Shown here piece by piece: positions 1-12,677 of a stretch of DNA of 64,000 nt; position 1 is the first letter of the stretch, and every line of letters starts with the position of its first letter. The translations under genes and the position numbers were made by a program. The stretch comes from Syngnathus acus. Taxonomy: Eukaryota > Chordata > Actinopteri > Syngnathiformes > Syngnathidae. The notes beneath the pieces were generated by a model, which was given only the letters and a program-made list of their open reading frames with translations, did not search any database and had not been told where the DNA came from. Location: contig NC_051094.1 in assembly GCF_901709675.1 (NCBI RefSeq), positions 8,736,501 through 8,800,500 on the forward strand. The letters are read 5' to 3'.

Positions 1-302
1 AGACGCAGCAACTGTGTTTAGCGGGTGGCGTGATTATTTGGCATTGGAGTGGGGGCTACAGTAGAGCATTGAAAGAACCAACCTGTGAAGTTCTCGCCCA
101 AGACGGTTAAAGCGGACCTACGGAAATCCCACATTAGGCCTTGATGGGGACAGGGAGCTACATGGTAAAGTTTGATGAATAGCGGGTGTTCCCATTTTTG
201 TGTCTGTGACATTTGATTATGAGTGAAGTAGGATGTCATTATTAGACTCTCATATTGTCCTAGTTAACATTGTAGAGAATCACATTTTGTGATAAATGTT
301 GC
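1..302. other. Non-coding flank, nothing recognised
   Basis: No open frame with family features and no splice-consistent exon was found on either strand. It runs straight into the LINE fragment that follows, and part of it may belong to that insertion. Confidence 0.4.
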
Positions 303-897
303 CTACTCAGCATCAGCAAGATAATTGGAATCAACCTCCCATCTATCCAAGACTTGTACCTCTCCAGGACCAGGAAACGTGCAAGGAACATCTCTACGGA
401 CCCTTCTCACCCAGGTTGCAGTCTGTTCGAACTACTCCCCTCCGGACAGCGTTATAGAGCTCGGTACGCCAAAACCAGCAGACACAGAGACAGCTTCTTC
501 CCCCAGGCTGTTGCTCTGATGAACTCACACCACTCTTAGAGTCTCAGAGTCATTACTGTGCAATAACATCCTGCTCGCCACACCTTTTTTGAATTTGTCT
601 ACACTGTTGTACTCTCTGCATCCATTGCAGCCTGGTCATCCTGGATAAGGGACCTTCCCATTTGTGGTCTCTTCTCAAGGTTTCTCAGTTCCCCTAGCTG
701 GAGTTTTGAGTTCTTCCTTGCCCTCTTGGGAGTTTAAGAACAGGGAATGTTTGAGAATATTTGCCATTTTTCACATGTCCTGAGTGTTGTTACTCACCTA
801 AATGTTGAACAGAGGCTGTGATTTACCGAAGTCGAATTCCTTGTTTGGCACGCTCAAACATAGCGAATAAAAAACTCTTGAATCTTGAATCTTGAAT
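303..897 (+). mobile_element. 5'-truncated non-LTR retrotransposon (LINE) 3' end, L2/CR1-like
   Basis: An open frame from 303 to the TAG at 537-539 reads as the C-terminal end of a fish LINE ORF2. It has the tail typical of these elements: DPSHPG, then LLPSGQRYRARYAKTSRHR, then a DSFFPQAVALMN-like end. About 350 bases of AT-rich 3' UTR follow, then an AATAAA-like stretch and an imperfect 7-base tail repeat (tgaatct) near 872-895, as seen at LINE 3' ends primed by target DNA. The element is 5'-truncated and cannot move by itself. The clade (L2, CR1 or Rex1) is a judgement from the tail and could be wrong. Confidence 0.7.
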
Positions 898-1122
898 ATG
901 AAGTAAGATACTATTACATATACTAAGCTGCAGGGAAGCTCGTCACACGTGGAGCGCTGCAGGTAGTCACGTGACATGCCTTTTGGATAACATGGTTGGA
1001 ATATTTGTCAACTAACAAATTGTGTCGGCAATGATAAAGTGAAGAGCTGAACCGTGGCTTCAAAGGATTTCTTGGCACAGAGATTTTCCTCTGAGAAAGA
1101 GAGATATGAAGAATGGTCACAT
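898..1122. other. Short non-coding spacer
   Basis: Nothing gene-like is seen between the LINE tail and the direct repeat that starts at 1123. Confidence 0.3.
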
Positions 1123-1298
1123 TATGACACAAAATGACTTCACTGGTTCTTTTATATCAAACAAATTATTTTAGGTGCATTACCTGACATGTTTCGGCGG
1201 TTTCTTCCGCCTTCATAATTTGTTTGATATAAAAGAACCAGTGAAGTGATTAAAAAGAAAAAACAAGATGAACTTAGTACAACTATGACACAAAATGA
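1123..1298. mobile_element. Hairpin-forming insertion flanked by a 15-bp direct repeat
   Basis: The 15-mer tatgacacaaaatga occurs at 1123-1137 and again at 1284-1298. Inside it, 33-nt perfect inverted arms lie at 1137-1169 and 1215-1247, with a 45-nt loop carrying a gtttcggcgg/ttccgcc block. The 15-bp duplication suggests target-primed or transposase-mediated insertion of about 146 bp. The side at 1251-1265 is A-rich (attaaaaagaaaaaa). I do not recognise the family. It is too short to code for protein. Confidence 0.6.
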
Positions 1299-3251
1299 GT
1301 TTGTGATGCTACAAAGGGAATGATGAGTGCCAACAGACAACTTCAATTTAGTACCGCATCATTACAAATTCAAGTTTTGATTTGATTGCTTCATTCGCAC
1401 ATACTGCATTACAGAATTTATTGCACTACACTATTTAATGTATTTGACATGATCTAAATTGCATGTGTGTAAGCTGTACAATATATTTAATGTACAGTAG
1501 CCTATTTGTGGAAAAATAATACTCAATAACATGTGCCAGGGACCTTTATTTACTGTACTAGTCTGAAACTTCTCATTTGAGTAACATGACTTAAGTAACT
1601 AAAGTGAATTTATAGCATATAATTAGCAACTACATGAAATATAGACACATGGCATTTAGGTAATAGCGTGTTGGCACTTGACCTGAACTTCTCATTGTAA
1701 AGAAGCATTTTACAGTATATGTAAGAGGTACATCTTATCATGTAAACTCATGTGTAACTAGATTGTCATGATAGCTTTGACACAGTCAACATTCTATCAG
1801 AATTTGCTTATGACATTGTTCTTCATTATACTCACAGCTCTTCCACTGTACGTGTTGCCAGGTTTGCTTTGGTAGTTAAAAGGGCAACTGGATATTTTCT
1901 GCTGTCTAAACGTGTAGGGAAATAGGTGGGACACATGTTAAACTGTTGTGGTTTTCACAGAAGAAAAAATTTACTCTTCAATTTCAAAGAATACTTCAGG
2001 TTTCAATGATAAAATAAAAATCAAAGTTTACAGTTTTAGTCTTTCAGTTTTGTAACATTGGACTTTGCCCACAGATGTGGTAACACTGCTTGAAAAATGA
2101 AATTGATCTCTCCACTTCAGCATCCTTGAGTTGTTTGGACTACAAAAGTCTCTCAAGTGACAGTTAATTATTTAGTTAACCGACGTCTGATTCTTTGAGG
2201 TTGAGCCCTGTGGTAATTGGCCAATTAAGAAAAAAAACAAAAATCGAGTCTGCTACGCCCACTCAATGTAAGACAGCTTTATGCAAATTACTGTCACCTG
2301 CATGGAAACCTCCTTGGATCAAGATAAGAGTCTTCTGACCCAGTCACCAGTCATGTTTAGAAAACATGTCAAAATAGTAGATAGCACCCCCACGTGTATT
2401 TGCACAGTGACAAGAGTATACATTAGTACATTTAGACTGAAAATACAGCAGACAAAATGTGCTTGCATGTTGACTTTCATTCAATTGAAGAGGTTACACA
2501 AATGTGGCATTTATTGTTTATAAAGCACGGCACGTCATCATCAACAATTAAAAACAGTGAGCATCTTAACATTTTTCCAAGTTGTTATAAATCTTTTGTA
2601 TGACAAAATCATAAGTGTCCCAGATGTAGATTTTGACAAGGACAGACCTACCTTGAGTTGAGAGGATTTCTGTTGAAGTTGTGAAATGCACACCCTTAAA
2701 AATGCTGAGTTAATAACAACCCAACTTAGGTGAAAAAGTGGACTGACCCAGGACATTCAAATTGAAATTGACATTATTGACAATTAATATTTTCATAATA
2801 CAGAGTATAGTTTAACAGTCCACAGACGTTGAACTTCAATAAGTGCAATGCATAAGAAAGTTTAGATACATGCATGCTATAATTATAGTTAGTTTTGGAA
2901 GAGTACAACACAGTTTCGTTAACTTAAATAACCTCGGTCAACACTTATGCAAGGCTATGCCTCATGACGGTATCTCATCTCTTGTCTCATAACAAATTGT
3001 TAGACTGAGTTGCTGCTGGCGCCCAAAATGGAGATGAAATAAACAGACACAGACAGACAGACGCATGCACACGCACGCAACCACCCACCCACCCACGCAC
3101 GCACGGCATCGTAAAAGGGTAAAGCTTTGTTAACTGAGAAGATACTGTGTACAAATAATAGGGATCTAAATAATTAATAGGAATCTAAATATGTAAGGTG
3201 TGCAAGGTGTGAGATGGGGTGAAGTGAACATAATAAATAGTTTGACAGGTA
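1299..3251. other. AT-rich intergenic DNA downstream of lnpep
   Basis: No exon-like frame was found. The only distinct item is a CA/CCCA-rich low-complexity run at about 3042-3106 (cagacaga, then cccacccacc, then gcacgcacg). The other open frames here are short and show no family features. Confidence 0.4.
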
Positions 3252-3257
3252 TTTATT
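3252..3257 (-). promoter_or_regulatory. Candidate lnpep poly(A) signal (AATAAA on the minus strand)
   Basis: This is the first TTTATT (AATAAA on the minus strand) that I found downstream of the lnpep stop at 4362. It implies a 3' UTR of about 1.1 kb. No other canonical hexamer was seen between, but none of this is transcript-verified. Confidence 0.35.
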
Positions 3258-4361
3258 CTGGAAATGGAGTAACTTTAAACCATTGTATCAGGCTGATGTG
3301 GACAGATACCCAAAATAAACATTCTTCTATACACGAGAGCCCTTATACAAACAACATGTCCACAAATGACCCCCCCCGGCAGTGTTATACAACCAAAAGA
3401 TACAATAAAAAGTGTTTGGACAAGAGTCTTGATCAAACTTTATCAAGAAATGTCCTCTATACATTTCTATGTACACAAGAAAAAGCTAAAAATCAAATGG
3501 AGCAAAGTCATGCCAAAATAAATAAAAACGGTACATCCAAAACAGCTGCTGTGCTGTCGTAGGGCCGAACACACTGTATTTACATCATAAATCTAGAATT
3601 TTATAAGAACAGCGGATGACTGCTGGGAAATCAAAGAGAACAGGGTTCTGAACTGAAATCCAAACTTAATGTGTATCCAGTGTGCTGTTTGCTTCATTTA
3701 AGACACGTTGGTTGCTTTAAACCAGCACAGTGGTGCACTGCGCCATCTACTGTACATAGTCGGAAGAAGTTTTTTTTTTTTTTTAGTCGACTTCCTCATC
3801 CTCTCTAATATATTGGATGTGCCAGGATGAATAATTACAGGCTGCTATTGTTTCTGTATTCTGTATGTACATTTAAACACGAGGAACAAATGCAAATTTA
3901 CATGCCCGCGTCTCTAAATGTGCAGCAAAGTCTATATAATAAACCATAAAGACTGTTCCAGGACTTATGGACAAGAAACCCTGTCGTGTTAACACACAGG
4001 TACTTTCTTTAAGGAGCAGCTCACACAGTTGTTGATTGAAAGGGTCTGTAAAGCAAAGTGGATCGTATGATTGTCTGATGTGAGGTTTGGTCGACAGCTT
4101 CAAGTGTGAGGAGTGTTTATGTCTGACATGTTGCTGTCAGATACAATCAGAGACGCCCTGAGCTAGCTAAAAATCTCACAGGAGCCATACATGAGAGGTT
4201 ACCCGGTCCATCTCAACTCAAACCTGGTATAAACAGAGCTAAAAGACAAAAGTGCAATCTTTGCGGTTGTCTTGACAACATACTGTATATCCCAGTCGGA
4301 CAGCTAAACCTATACAGGGGGAAAAAAGGAAGGCAGAAATGGAAAGACTGCCTGGCCTGCA

Positions 4362-7300
4362 TTAAATGTTTTGAAGAGCGGGAAGACTCCTCTCCATCCA
4401 GCGCTGGTTCAGTCGGATTTTTTCCAGCGCTTCCTGCACGCTTCGCGACTGGGAACCGCGCTCACTTAGGCTGGAGAAGAAATACTGCACCTGCACAACA
4501 CACACACGCACGGCAGAGCATAAGACAACACCCAACGAAGTTTGATTCTTAGAAGAAAGTCCATACCTGATTAAGATGCGACTGTGTCGACAACTGAAAG
4601 GTGACAGACTTAACGATTGATTGGATGGGAAATGAACCTAGTGGGAACCTACAAGAATAAAACACTGATTAGATTGCGTTTTGTCCTCATGCATGAACCA
4701 ACGTTTTTCTGAAAATGGGCCACACACGTTTGTATGAGCTGGTTCCAGTTGTCTTGAAAAAAGTCCCAAGTAATCAAGTTGCCGGCAAAACTCTGGCAGA
4801 TTGTTTTGAAGACCAAGGGAATGTTCTGTACCTTGATGATATCATTGTTTAAAGCTCCATTGAGAAGCCTGGAAGGAACAACATGAGCGCAATGATAAAC
4901 AACTTATTAGCAAGTATACTTTGTTATGATGAAAATGTTGCGTACCAGACGATTTTCTGCGTGTCCTGCGTGGAAGCTAAGCCCCTTAACATATTTTGCT
5001 TCTCTGAGTCATAAGTGGCATAATGATACAACGTGAGCAAAGTTTCCCAGTCTTCACTGGACTGGGCTGCCACACTGAACACAACTCTCTGGAGATCACC
5101 CGGAATCCTACCAAAAAAAATAATCACATTTTAGGTTAAACCCATCTCTATTTTCATTCACTTGATTTGTTTTCTCAGTATAATATGTTAGACTCACTGG
5201 AAGGTTCCATTCGAGTCGACATACTGCTTAAAAATGTCTTTTGCTTTCTGCTTGCATTTTTCCTGTCCCAGGTCACAGGCTGTCTCTAACAGAGCAGATC
5301 GCAGGTTCATTTTGGACATACTCTCCTCCTTGGTCCATGTTTGCTTATCCATCAGTGCACCAAAGTGTTTCAAAATATATGCCTGCAAATATTTCAAGGA
5401 CAATTCAAACTTTAAATATTTCAAAAGATAAATAAACAATTGGTGTTGTAAGATGTATCAAAAGGTAATTATGTGACTTTTTTTGCATGTCACCACTTAA
5501 GTGTCTTTTTGATTCATGTCAATATCATTCCTACTGTGCGCGTGCACCTTCAAGCGGGCGGCGAGGTCTTGCTCGTATCTTTTGTTCAGCATCTGGTACA
5601 TGTGGTTAAGGTGCAGCAGGGCTTCACTCACGGGACTCATCTCCGTTTCATTTGACATGTATTTTAGGAGGTTGAAGACTTGGCGGAGGGACACGCGTCC
5701 CAGACTAAGATGAAGTGAAACACAGTAAAAAACTTACAGAGTGATGAACATAAAGGGGGGTTGGGGGGTGATTTGTAAACCTACCTGGAGAGAGCAAAGA
5801 TGTTGTGAATCAGCGAGGCACGGTCCTCTGCTGAGAGAACTTGAGAATTGTTGAACAAAGCGTCTGTTAGAGCAGCCCAGCCGTCGTCTCCATAGTCAAC
5901 GATGTAGAAGCCTGTGCTCCTGTAGTTCAACTTCAGCCACTTCACAGTTTCTGGCACCTTCAGAGTCTCTATGAAGAAAGCATGCAAAAGTGTTTCGCCA
6001 AATTAGCACATAACATGCGCAAAGCGATAAATCATTGTTGGTTATTGGATAATTGTCATTTACCTGACTTGGTCTTCAGCATGAACACCTGTCTGCACTC
6101 GGGGGCCAAACTACAGCTGTCATTCACATACGTCAGCGGAATAGTCCACAAGCTAGGAGAGTGCAAAATACAATGTAGCGTCGTGTAGGTTTGGTGACTT
6201 TCCATGACCACATTACACGAGGGAGAGAGAAGAAGGAGGAGGAGGAGGACGAGGGGGATGTAGCCCACCTGGAGGAATGCCTAGTGTCGTTTGAGGTGAG
6301 CTGGAAAATCTCCTGTTTTAAGGTGACTTCATCCCCCTGACGGGATACAGTCACCAAAGGGAAGCCTTTCTGGGATGTCCATGACCTCATCATCTCTGAC
6401 ACATTTGGATGCTGACTTGAGACCTCTACCTAAGGAGAGAGAAAACGAATGGCATTTTAATTGTATTCAATTGTCACTCTATTTTCATCCCAACTAAAGA
6501 CAATACGCCTACCTCAGTGAGACTGTTCCACAGATCGTCAGTGTCAGTGTTTAAACCGGAGAACTGTTTCAGATACTGAATGATCCCTTTTCTGAACTGC
6601 TGGTCACCAGGCAAAGAGGCGTTCAACATCAAAAGAATGGAAGCCCCCTGGAAGACCAAAGCACAACACTGTTTTGTGACTACCTTTGTTCTGCGTACAA
6701 TGAGCCAGGAACCATCCTAAAAAAATATATCTAGACGTGCACCTTCAGATAGGACACAGAGTCGAACATCTCGTGCACCTGCTCCTCTGTATTGACTTCG
6801 GTAGACACCGCATGGGAGGAGTTCAGTGCATCTATGTCCAATGCTCTGAATCGAACATTTAAGAACAAGCTGCCCTGTAGACACAAACAGATCACACATG
6901 CAGCACCTGATGATCAACCAAAATTCAATTAATCACCAATGCTGCTCATATGAGGCATTTATCTTAAAATGTCCATTGGATAAATTTTCTCAATACTTTG
7001 TGGAATTGAAGACCGCTTACCATGTCAAGCTGCGGCATGACTATCTGCAGTGACGTGAACTGCATATAAGAGGCAAAGCCTTCGTTGAGCCACAGGTCAC
7101 TCCACCAGCTCATTGTGACTAAGTTTCCAAACCACTGGAACACATCAGTGCAACATGATTGCGCCGACATCCTCATATTTCAGTACATGGAGGCAAAAAA
7201 AAAACGAATAAGTACCTGATGAGCCAGCTCATGAGCAATGACGGAGGCAACATCCTGTTTTTCCATAAGAGAAGCGTCTCTCCCCACCAATAGGGTGCTT

Positions 7301-10300
7301 TCTCTGAAGGTGATCAGACCCCAGTTCTCCATGGCTCCCGCCAAGAAGTCTGGAATGCCGACCAAGTCTGACACAAAAATGAGATGACAGTGAAGCTACT
7401 AATGCTGAGGGGAAAACAAATACTGGTAATGATGTTTACCAAGTTTCTGAAGCGGATAGTTAATTTCAAAGAAGTCATTGTAAAATTCCAGCAATTTGGA
7501 TGCTGTGTCCAGCGCATAGTCAGTATGCTCTTTCTTCTGTGGTACGCTGTACACGGACAACTAAAAAAAAAAATGTAATCACATGATACAAATGCAGATT
7601 GTCAGTCTGAATGATATGAAAACAGATCATCCAAATGGAAAAGTGCTGAAGAAATCAACCCTACCAAAGTGTCAGAAACGTTTTTGCTGACGGCGGTGAA
7701 GTTACCGACGACGAATGCCACCAAGTAAGTGCTCATGTTGACACTGGTCTTTGCAAACTCATCCTGCACGAGGCCATTGACAAGGGGCGTGCTCTTTGCC
7801 TGAGACAAGAAAACACATCAGAGGGATGGGTACTTCAACTAAAATATTTGCATGCCCAGAACTTAAACTTGCAAGAAGGCAAGACAAAAAGAGCACTTCA
7901 AATACAATCACTAAAATAAAGTCATACTTCATCATCATCATGTTCATTCAATTCATGACGATAATAACATGTGATACTACCTTAGGCATGTTGGAGAGTG
8001 TCATGTGCTCAGGTTTCCTGTTGATTTTAATCAGAAAGGTGGCTTTAAATGATGGCTCATCAAAGCAGGGGAAGGCCTTTCGTGCATATAATGGCTCAAA
8101 CTGGGTGGCAGCTAGGACCCTGAGGGAAATAGTAGATGTGAATACCTCATATACTGGATTGGAATATTAGCACACATTCACGTAGGTTTAATTATCCGGA
8201 ATTAACACTCTCCTGCTGTAGTTCGATGTACCTTTTGTTTCCATTGAGATCTGTGTAGGAACTATTGTAGAAACCATTATAGGTGTGTGACAGACTAGCA
8301 GTGTAATCCAAGATCAACACACAGTGCTGGCCTGCCTTCAGCTCTTTGGAGAACTTAACAGCTATCTGCTCCCTTGGCTTGTTCTCAAGTATGGTGACAT
8401 CACTTGCCTCCCCATCACCAAGCTGTAAGAGAGTAAATTAACAACTTCGTTAACAGCTAGCACGCCATTCTTTTCTCCTGAGCGACAAATGACTTGTTCT
8501 CATTAAACTGGTGAGAATTGAGTAAGAAAGAGAATATTCATTTTTTTCTCAGCAAAATGAGTTCTGTGCATATTCCGAAATCCCCATAGCACAAACAGTT
8601 GATAATTTTCCGCTTCTCTTAGCGGTCGCCCAACTGTAAGTCATGATTTTGCAAATCACAGGATTTGCCCGGATTAGTTTTTACACCACATTTATTTATC
8701 CAGTACCAGTCTTAGCTTTGGATAGCCCCAGCGATTCAGTTTCCCATAGCACATGTGGTACAGAAATTACAGACTGTATCTTGCTATTCTTTCAAAGCCA
8801 GTTATTTAGTCCCATAGACTAAAAAACACAATCTCACCTTGAATGTAGCTTTGGTAATATTGAGATAAGCGCTGTGCAGGACAATGCGCTTGGTGTTGTG
8901 AAGTACCAACATGTTGATGACAGTGTGGCCGCTGAAATCCATGGTGCTCAAATCAGGGTTCAAGGTGAGATCATAGCTGAGAGGACGGATGCTACGAGGG
9001 AGTTGGAATTGTGCCCATGGGAAGAGCTCATCATCAGTGCTGTTAGATGTCCTGTTCTCTTGTTTGGGGCATCCCATCTGCAAAAATCAAAGATTTTCAC
9101 TAAGTGTCCATCCATTCATTTCCTACTACCTCCACTACGCTGAGAAAATTGAGAGTTGGGGAAGCTAAAATGCTAAAACATACAAGATCACTGTATTTTT
9201 CTTACCTTTGTAAAGTTGCACCCAGGCAAAAAGTACAATACCATGATCATGGAAGCCACTATGACCAAAAATAGCACACAAACAACCAAGGTGCGGGCTG
9301 AGCATGGCGAACACGACCTGGGACACAGTAAAAGTAACCTATTTATTGACAGTACCGGTACATCCAAATAGTAGTGTAATTAAAGATAGCAAACGCCTGC
9401 TACCTAGGTGGAGGTTGTCGAACATAAGGAGAGACGTTAGATCTCTGGGTAGCGCTGCGGTTCATGAATGACATGCCCAGAAGTCGGGCTGAAGACTCGC
9501 AGTCCTCTTCATCATCATCCACGTCGTTCTCCCCCAGACCTCGCACCAGTAGCCGGGAACTGCGAGGCTCATACACAGTATCATCTGGATCTAGGGCTGG
9601 AAAGGTCTAAAAGAAAAGTGTATCAACGTTGGCTCCATGGACACATCATTAAGAAAGCATGAGTCAACTCGAATGTAAGCAATTATTTAAAGGTTTGGGC
9701 TTTATCATTTTGTTTTTCAATGATGAAAAATAACATTTGGGCTATAATAATGTAGTCTATAAAAACACACAGAGTAATACCATCATTAAAAAGAATGTAA
9801 AGACAGTTTGTTTATCATGTAATGCTGCAATCCATTTTAATGTGCTGTGCCCAATCTGCCCACGAGGAGGCAGTGCAGTATAATACAGTCATCCACACAA
9901 ACAAAGAAGAATGGTCTTTTTCGAAAACTACTGAATGAATTATTACAACGCTGTAGTATTACTATTTCTTTTACTCAAGATATACCTGTAATAAATAAAA
10001 TCGTCCGAACCACATCTCACGTTTCGAAAAAAACGTTAGTCATGCCACTCACATGTACATCACGGCACCACTGTTTGGTATATAGGTTTGAGAGTCAGCT
10101 CAAGCAGGCAATTGTATTTTCCCTTCAATTCTATTTTAGTTGGAAATATGTTATGCTTGTTATCAGCACAACTCATGATTTTATTTACTTTATATGTATC
10201 CTAATTATATGTTAGGGCAGAGTCTACCATTGATTTGAATTAAATGTGCAGATGTACCGTAATTTTCGGACTATAAGTCGCGGGTTTTTTTCATAGTTTG

Positions 10301-12677
10301 GGTGGGCGGGCGACTTATACTCAGGAGCGACTTATATACATATATATGTTTTTTTTTCACTTTTTTGGGCATTTTATGGCTGGTGCGACTTATACTCCGG
10401 TGCGACTTATACTCCGAAAATTACGGTACTTCATAATGCATGCAATGAGTGTAGAACTGAAAGAGTGTTTTAAAGTGTGAATGAGGCATAGCGTACAGTA
10501 AAATGACTTGAGTGTACCGGATATGCTGCAGAGTCTCTGGCCAGATCCACAACGTCGGGCTCTTCTTCAAACATGCTGTTCTCAATCATGTTCCTTGGTA
10601 GGCTGGCTCGCTCTATGACAGGAAGAAACAAGGCATATAAACAAAACATGACTCCTAGGAGAAAATTCGTGATGTTGTGAAAGAGAGTGTCTGAACATTT
10701 TTCACCTCTTGCCCTGCAATAACTCTGAATGAGGTGTCACGGGATTCCATCCTTGTCTAATTGTTATTTGCCCTTCCTTAGTTCCTTGAAGGAAACCTCC
10801 ATTATGCAAATGACACTGTATTGTTCTGTACCTGTCAAGCAAACTGTCACATCCTGCTTAATTATCCTCACGTGCACAGAGCTGCACGTGCTAATGAGTT
10901 ATTTTAAACCTTTCGAGTGAGGAGTCAATAGTCAGTCATGACAGTTTGTGTTTTTTTGTTGACATCCTCTGCATTTTCTTTGAGGGGGGGGGGGTCATAC
11001 AAATGACTGTCAAAGAGTCTCATTAGATAAATCGCTATTTCAGTTTCCTGGTATCTACCCTCTTGCAGCACTTCCTGCTATTGAACCTTACACATAGGTT
11101 TACAACTACATTTATATTTAACATATTTACCATATGCTGCTGATGGAATGACTTGAATATTATATGACTTTTGTGAATGAGACATACTCCAAGTTTTGTC
11201 ATTACAGTGGATCAACGAGTTCCAAATCATCAATGACAATGTATTGTCTGCTCTTGTCACATGCTTGCACAGATTACACAAGAATGCATTTCCGCAACCT
11301 GCGCTACACTGTGAGCTGTGGCACAAACGTGCCTTGTCTACATCAAATTCTCTCGAAGGGAATTCCAACCTCTGCTCATTCCACAAACAATAAATGTCAT
11401 GTTTAGCTTCCTAATTCAATATTAGTCAATGTAGTAAAACATTGTCACTTGCAAATTGCCGACATTGCTTCATATTAAGTTGGGTAAAGATGATGTCTAG
11501 CCACTGGGCAATGGATTTGAAGGAGAAATGTGACTTGAAACTGTGATATTAAAAAGAGGTCATAATATTAACCCTAAATGCAAGGGTGGCACACAAGCGT
11601 CTGCTTGTCGGCTTCACACAGACTGCACAAATGCCTATTAATAGGAAAGGAACTCTGTACCGGGTAATCTACAATAGCCAAAGAAGGAGACGATAAAAAT
11701 ATAACCTGAAATATACCAGAACTTGTGGCCTGATTACAAAACTGTCGTATGACGTAAGTCTATATGAAAAAAGTTGAAAATTAAGATTTGAACCATCAAG
11801 AGTAGTTAAGCTGTTTTGGAGTTTTTCGGGTTTACAGTGGTTAACTTCCTTTCACACTTGGGACAAAAACAGGTTCAGAAGTGGCGTCATCATGGCGACA
11901 CTATCCTCATATCACACTTGAAATTTAAATTAGATAGTAAACTGACAAGTTTTACAGCTTACCTTTAAGAGTGGTTTAACTGTGTAAAAAAATAGTTTAA
12001 TAAAACTAAAATACTGTTTGTGGGGGTACATCTTTTGAACATTTTGCATTGTATAAAAAGTGATTGAGAGACAAACTTTCACTTTCTTAATCACTTCAGC
12101 ACTTTGTTCAGTTCCAGTTAGGTAATTGTATTTGAGTTTTATCTTATAGGCGTTATGGAAGATAAAAAGCGAACTCGTAAAGGTGATTTATTTACCTGAA
12201 TGACAACTACAATGAAGTGCTTTTGTGACCTCTTGGTACAACTCCCATTTTTTGTGACATATCTGACTTACAGTATGCGTGTTTGTTTGGTCAATAACGT
12301 CCTGGATATATTAGGACGCCAGCAGAGGTTATTGATCAGCTGTCTGCTGGTAGGCAAAGCAGAGTTGAGCACGACTTATCTGCTCAACACGCCATGCAAT
12401 GCGGCTAATAATATCATACCTAAATAGAAACGTGGAGCACGACCACGTGATTGGCTGCTTAGTCACAAAACTGTGTGTAAAGTTTTTTTGCAGGCTCTTA
12501 AAAAGAGTTAAATAGATATTTCACTACATGTGTACGCGGCTCAAAGTCACTGACAATGAATGGTTGGTTATTATTAGCGAGCTTGCTTGCTGTTAGCATG
12601 CTGTTACGTACTGTATACAGCTCGTACAGTAACCTTCGTCATTCCTTACCTGTACTGTTATGGTCAAAAGGATCCAT
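4362..12677 (-). CDS. lnpep: Leucyl-cystinyl aminopeptidase (IRAP), M1 zinc metallopeptidase, complete
   Basis: Type II membrane aminopeptidase of GLUT4-type vesicles and endosomes. In mammals it removes N-terminal residues from vasopressin, oxytocin, angiotensins and cross-presented peptides. Exons (minus strand): 12677-12650, 10612-10518, 9606-9404, 9317-9206, 9077-8838, 8422-8232, 8119-7981, 7799-7665, 7560-7440, 7367-7216, 7134-7021, 6874-6743, 6647-6513, 6429-6269, 6152-6064, 5968-5785, 5704-5548, 5382-5198, 5107-4946, 4868-4728, 4648-4567, 4490-4362. They join in frame to 1028 aa (human 1025). The cytosolic tail keeps [17 protein letters not shown] and two dileucines ([17 protein letters not shown]) with an acidic run. 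A membrane helix spans about 118-139. The substrate motif GAMEN is at 432-436, HELAH at 467-471, the third zinc ligand E490, and the transition-state Tyr552. The start gives MDPFDHNST, close to the mammalian MEPFTND. It lies head-to-tail with its paralogue erap2 upstream. The tail and dileucines separate it from ERAP. Confidence 0.96.
10255..10428. mobile_element. MITE with 27-bp terminal inverted repeats
   Basis: The end taccgtaattttcggac (TIR at 10255-10281) matches the reverse complement at 10402-10428 with one mismatch over 27 bases. The gcgacttatactccg unit is repeated inside the right end. The 174-bp element has no coding capacity and sits in lnpep intron 2. The terminal motif (ccgtaattttcggactataagtcgc) is one I recognise as widespread in fish genomes. 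The superfamily of the parent transposase is not clear from this copy, and any TA target duplication is only suggestive. Confidence 0.85.
10613..12649 (-). other. lnpep intron 1
   Basis: This 2.0-kb intron separates the 28-nt first coding exon from the exon encoding the acidic/dileucine tail. It contains a poly-G run near 10984-10994 and an ISRE-like element at 12073-12088. No other exon-like frame was seen. Confidence 0.6.
12073..12088 (-). promoter_or_regulatory. ISRE-like element in lnpep intron 1
   Basis: The plus strand reads aaactttcactttctt. The minus strand (lnpep sense) therefore reads aagaaagtgaaagttt, which fits the GAAANNGAAA core bound by IRF/STAT-IRF complexes. The same 15-nt string (aaactttcactttct) occurs in the erap2 promoter. 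It lies about 0.6 kb into the gene from the start codon. Function is inferred from the motif only. Confidence 0.4.

Noticed and set aside
3200-3562. 120-residue plus-strand frame near the lnpep 3' end
   Set aside because: No family features, and it lies opposite the presumed lnpep 3' UTR.
4825-4835. Donor-like gtacag within lnpep exon 20
   Set aside because: Reading through gives [18 protein letters not shown], which aligns with the family, so the exon continues to 4728.
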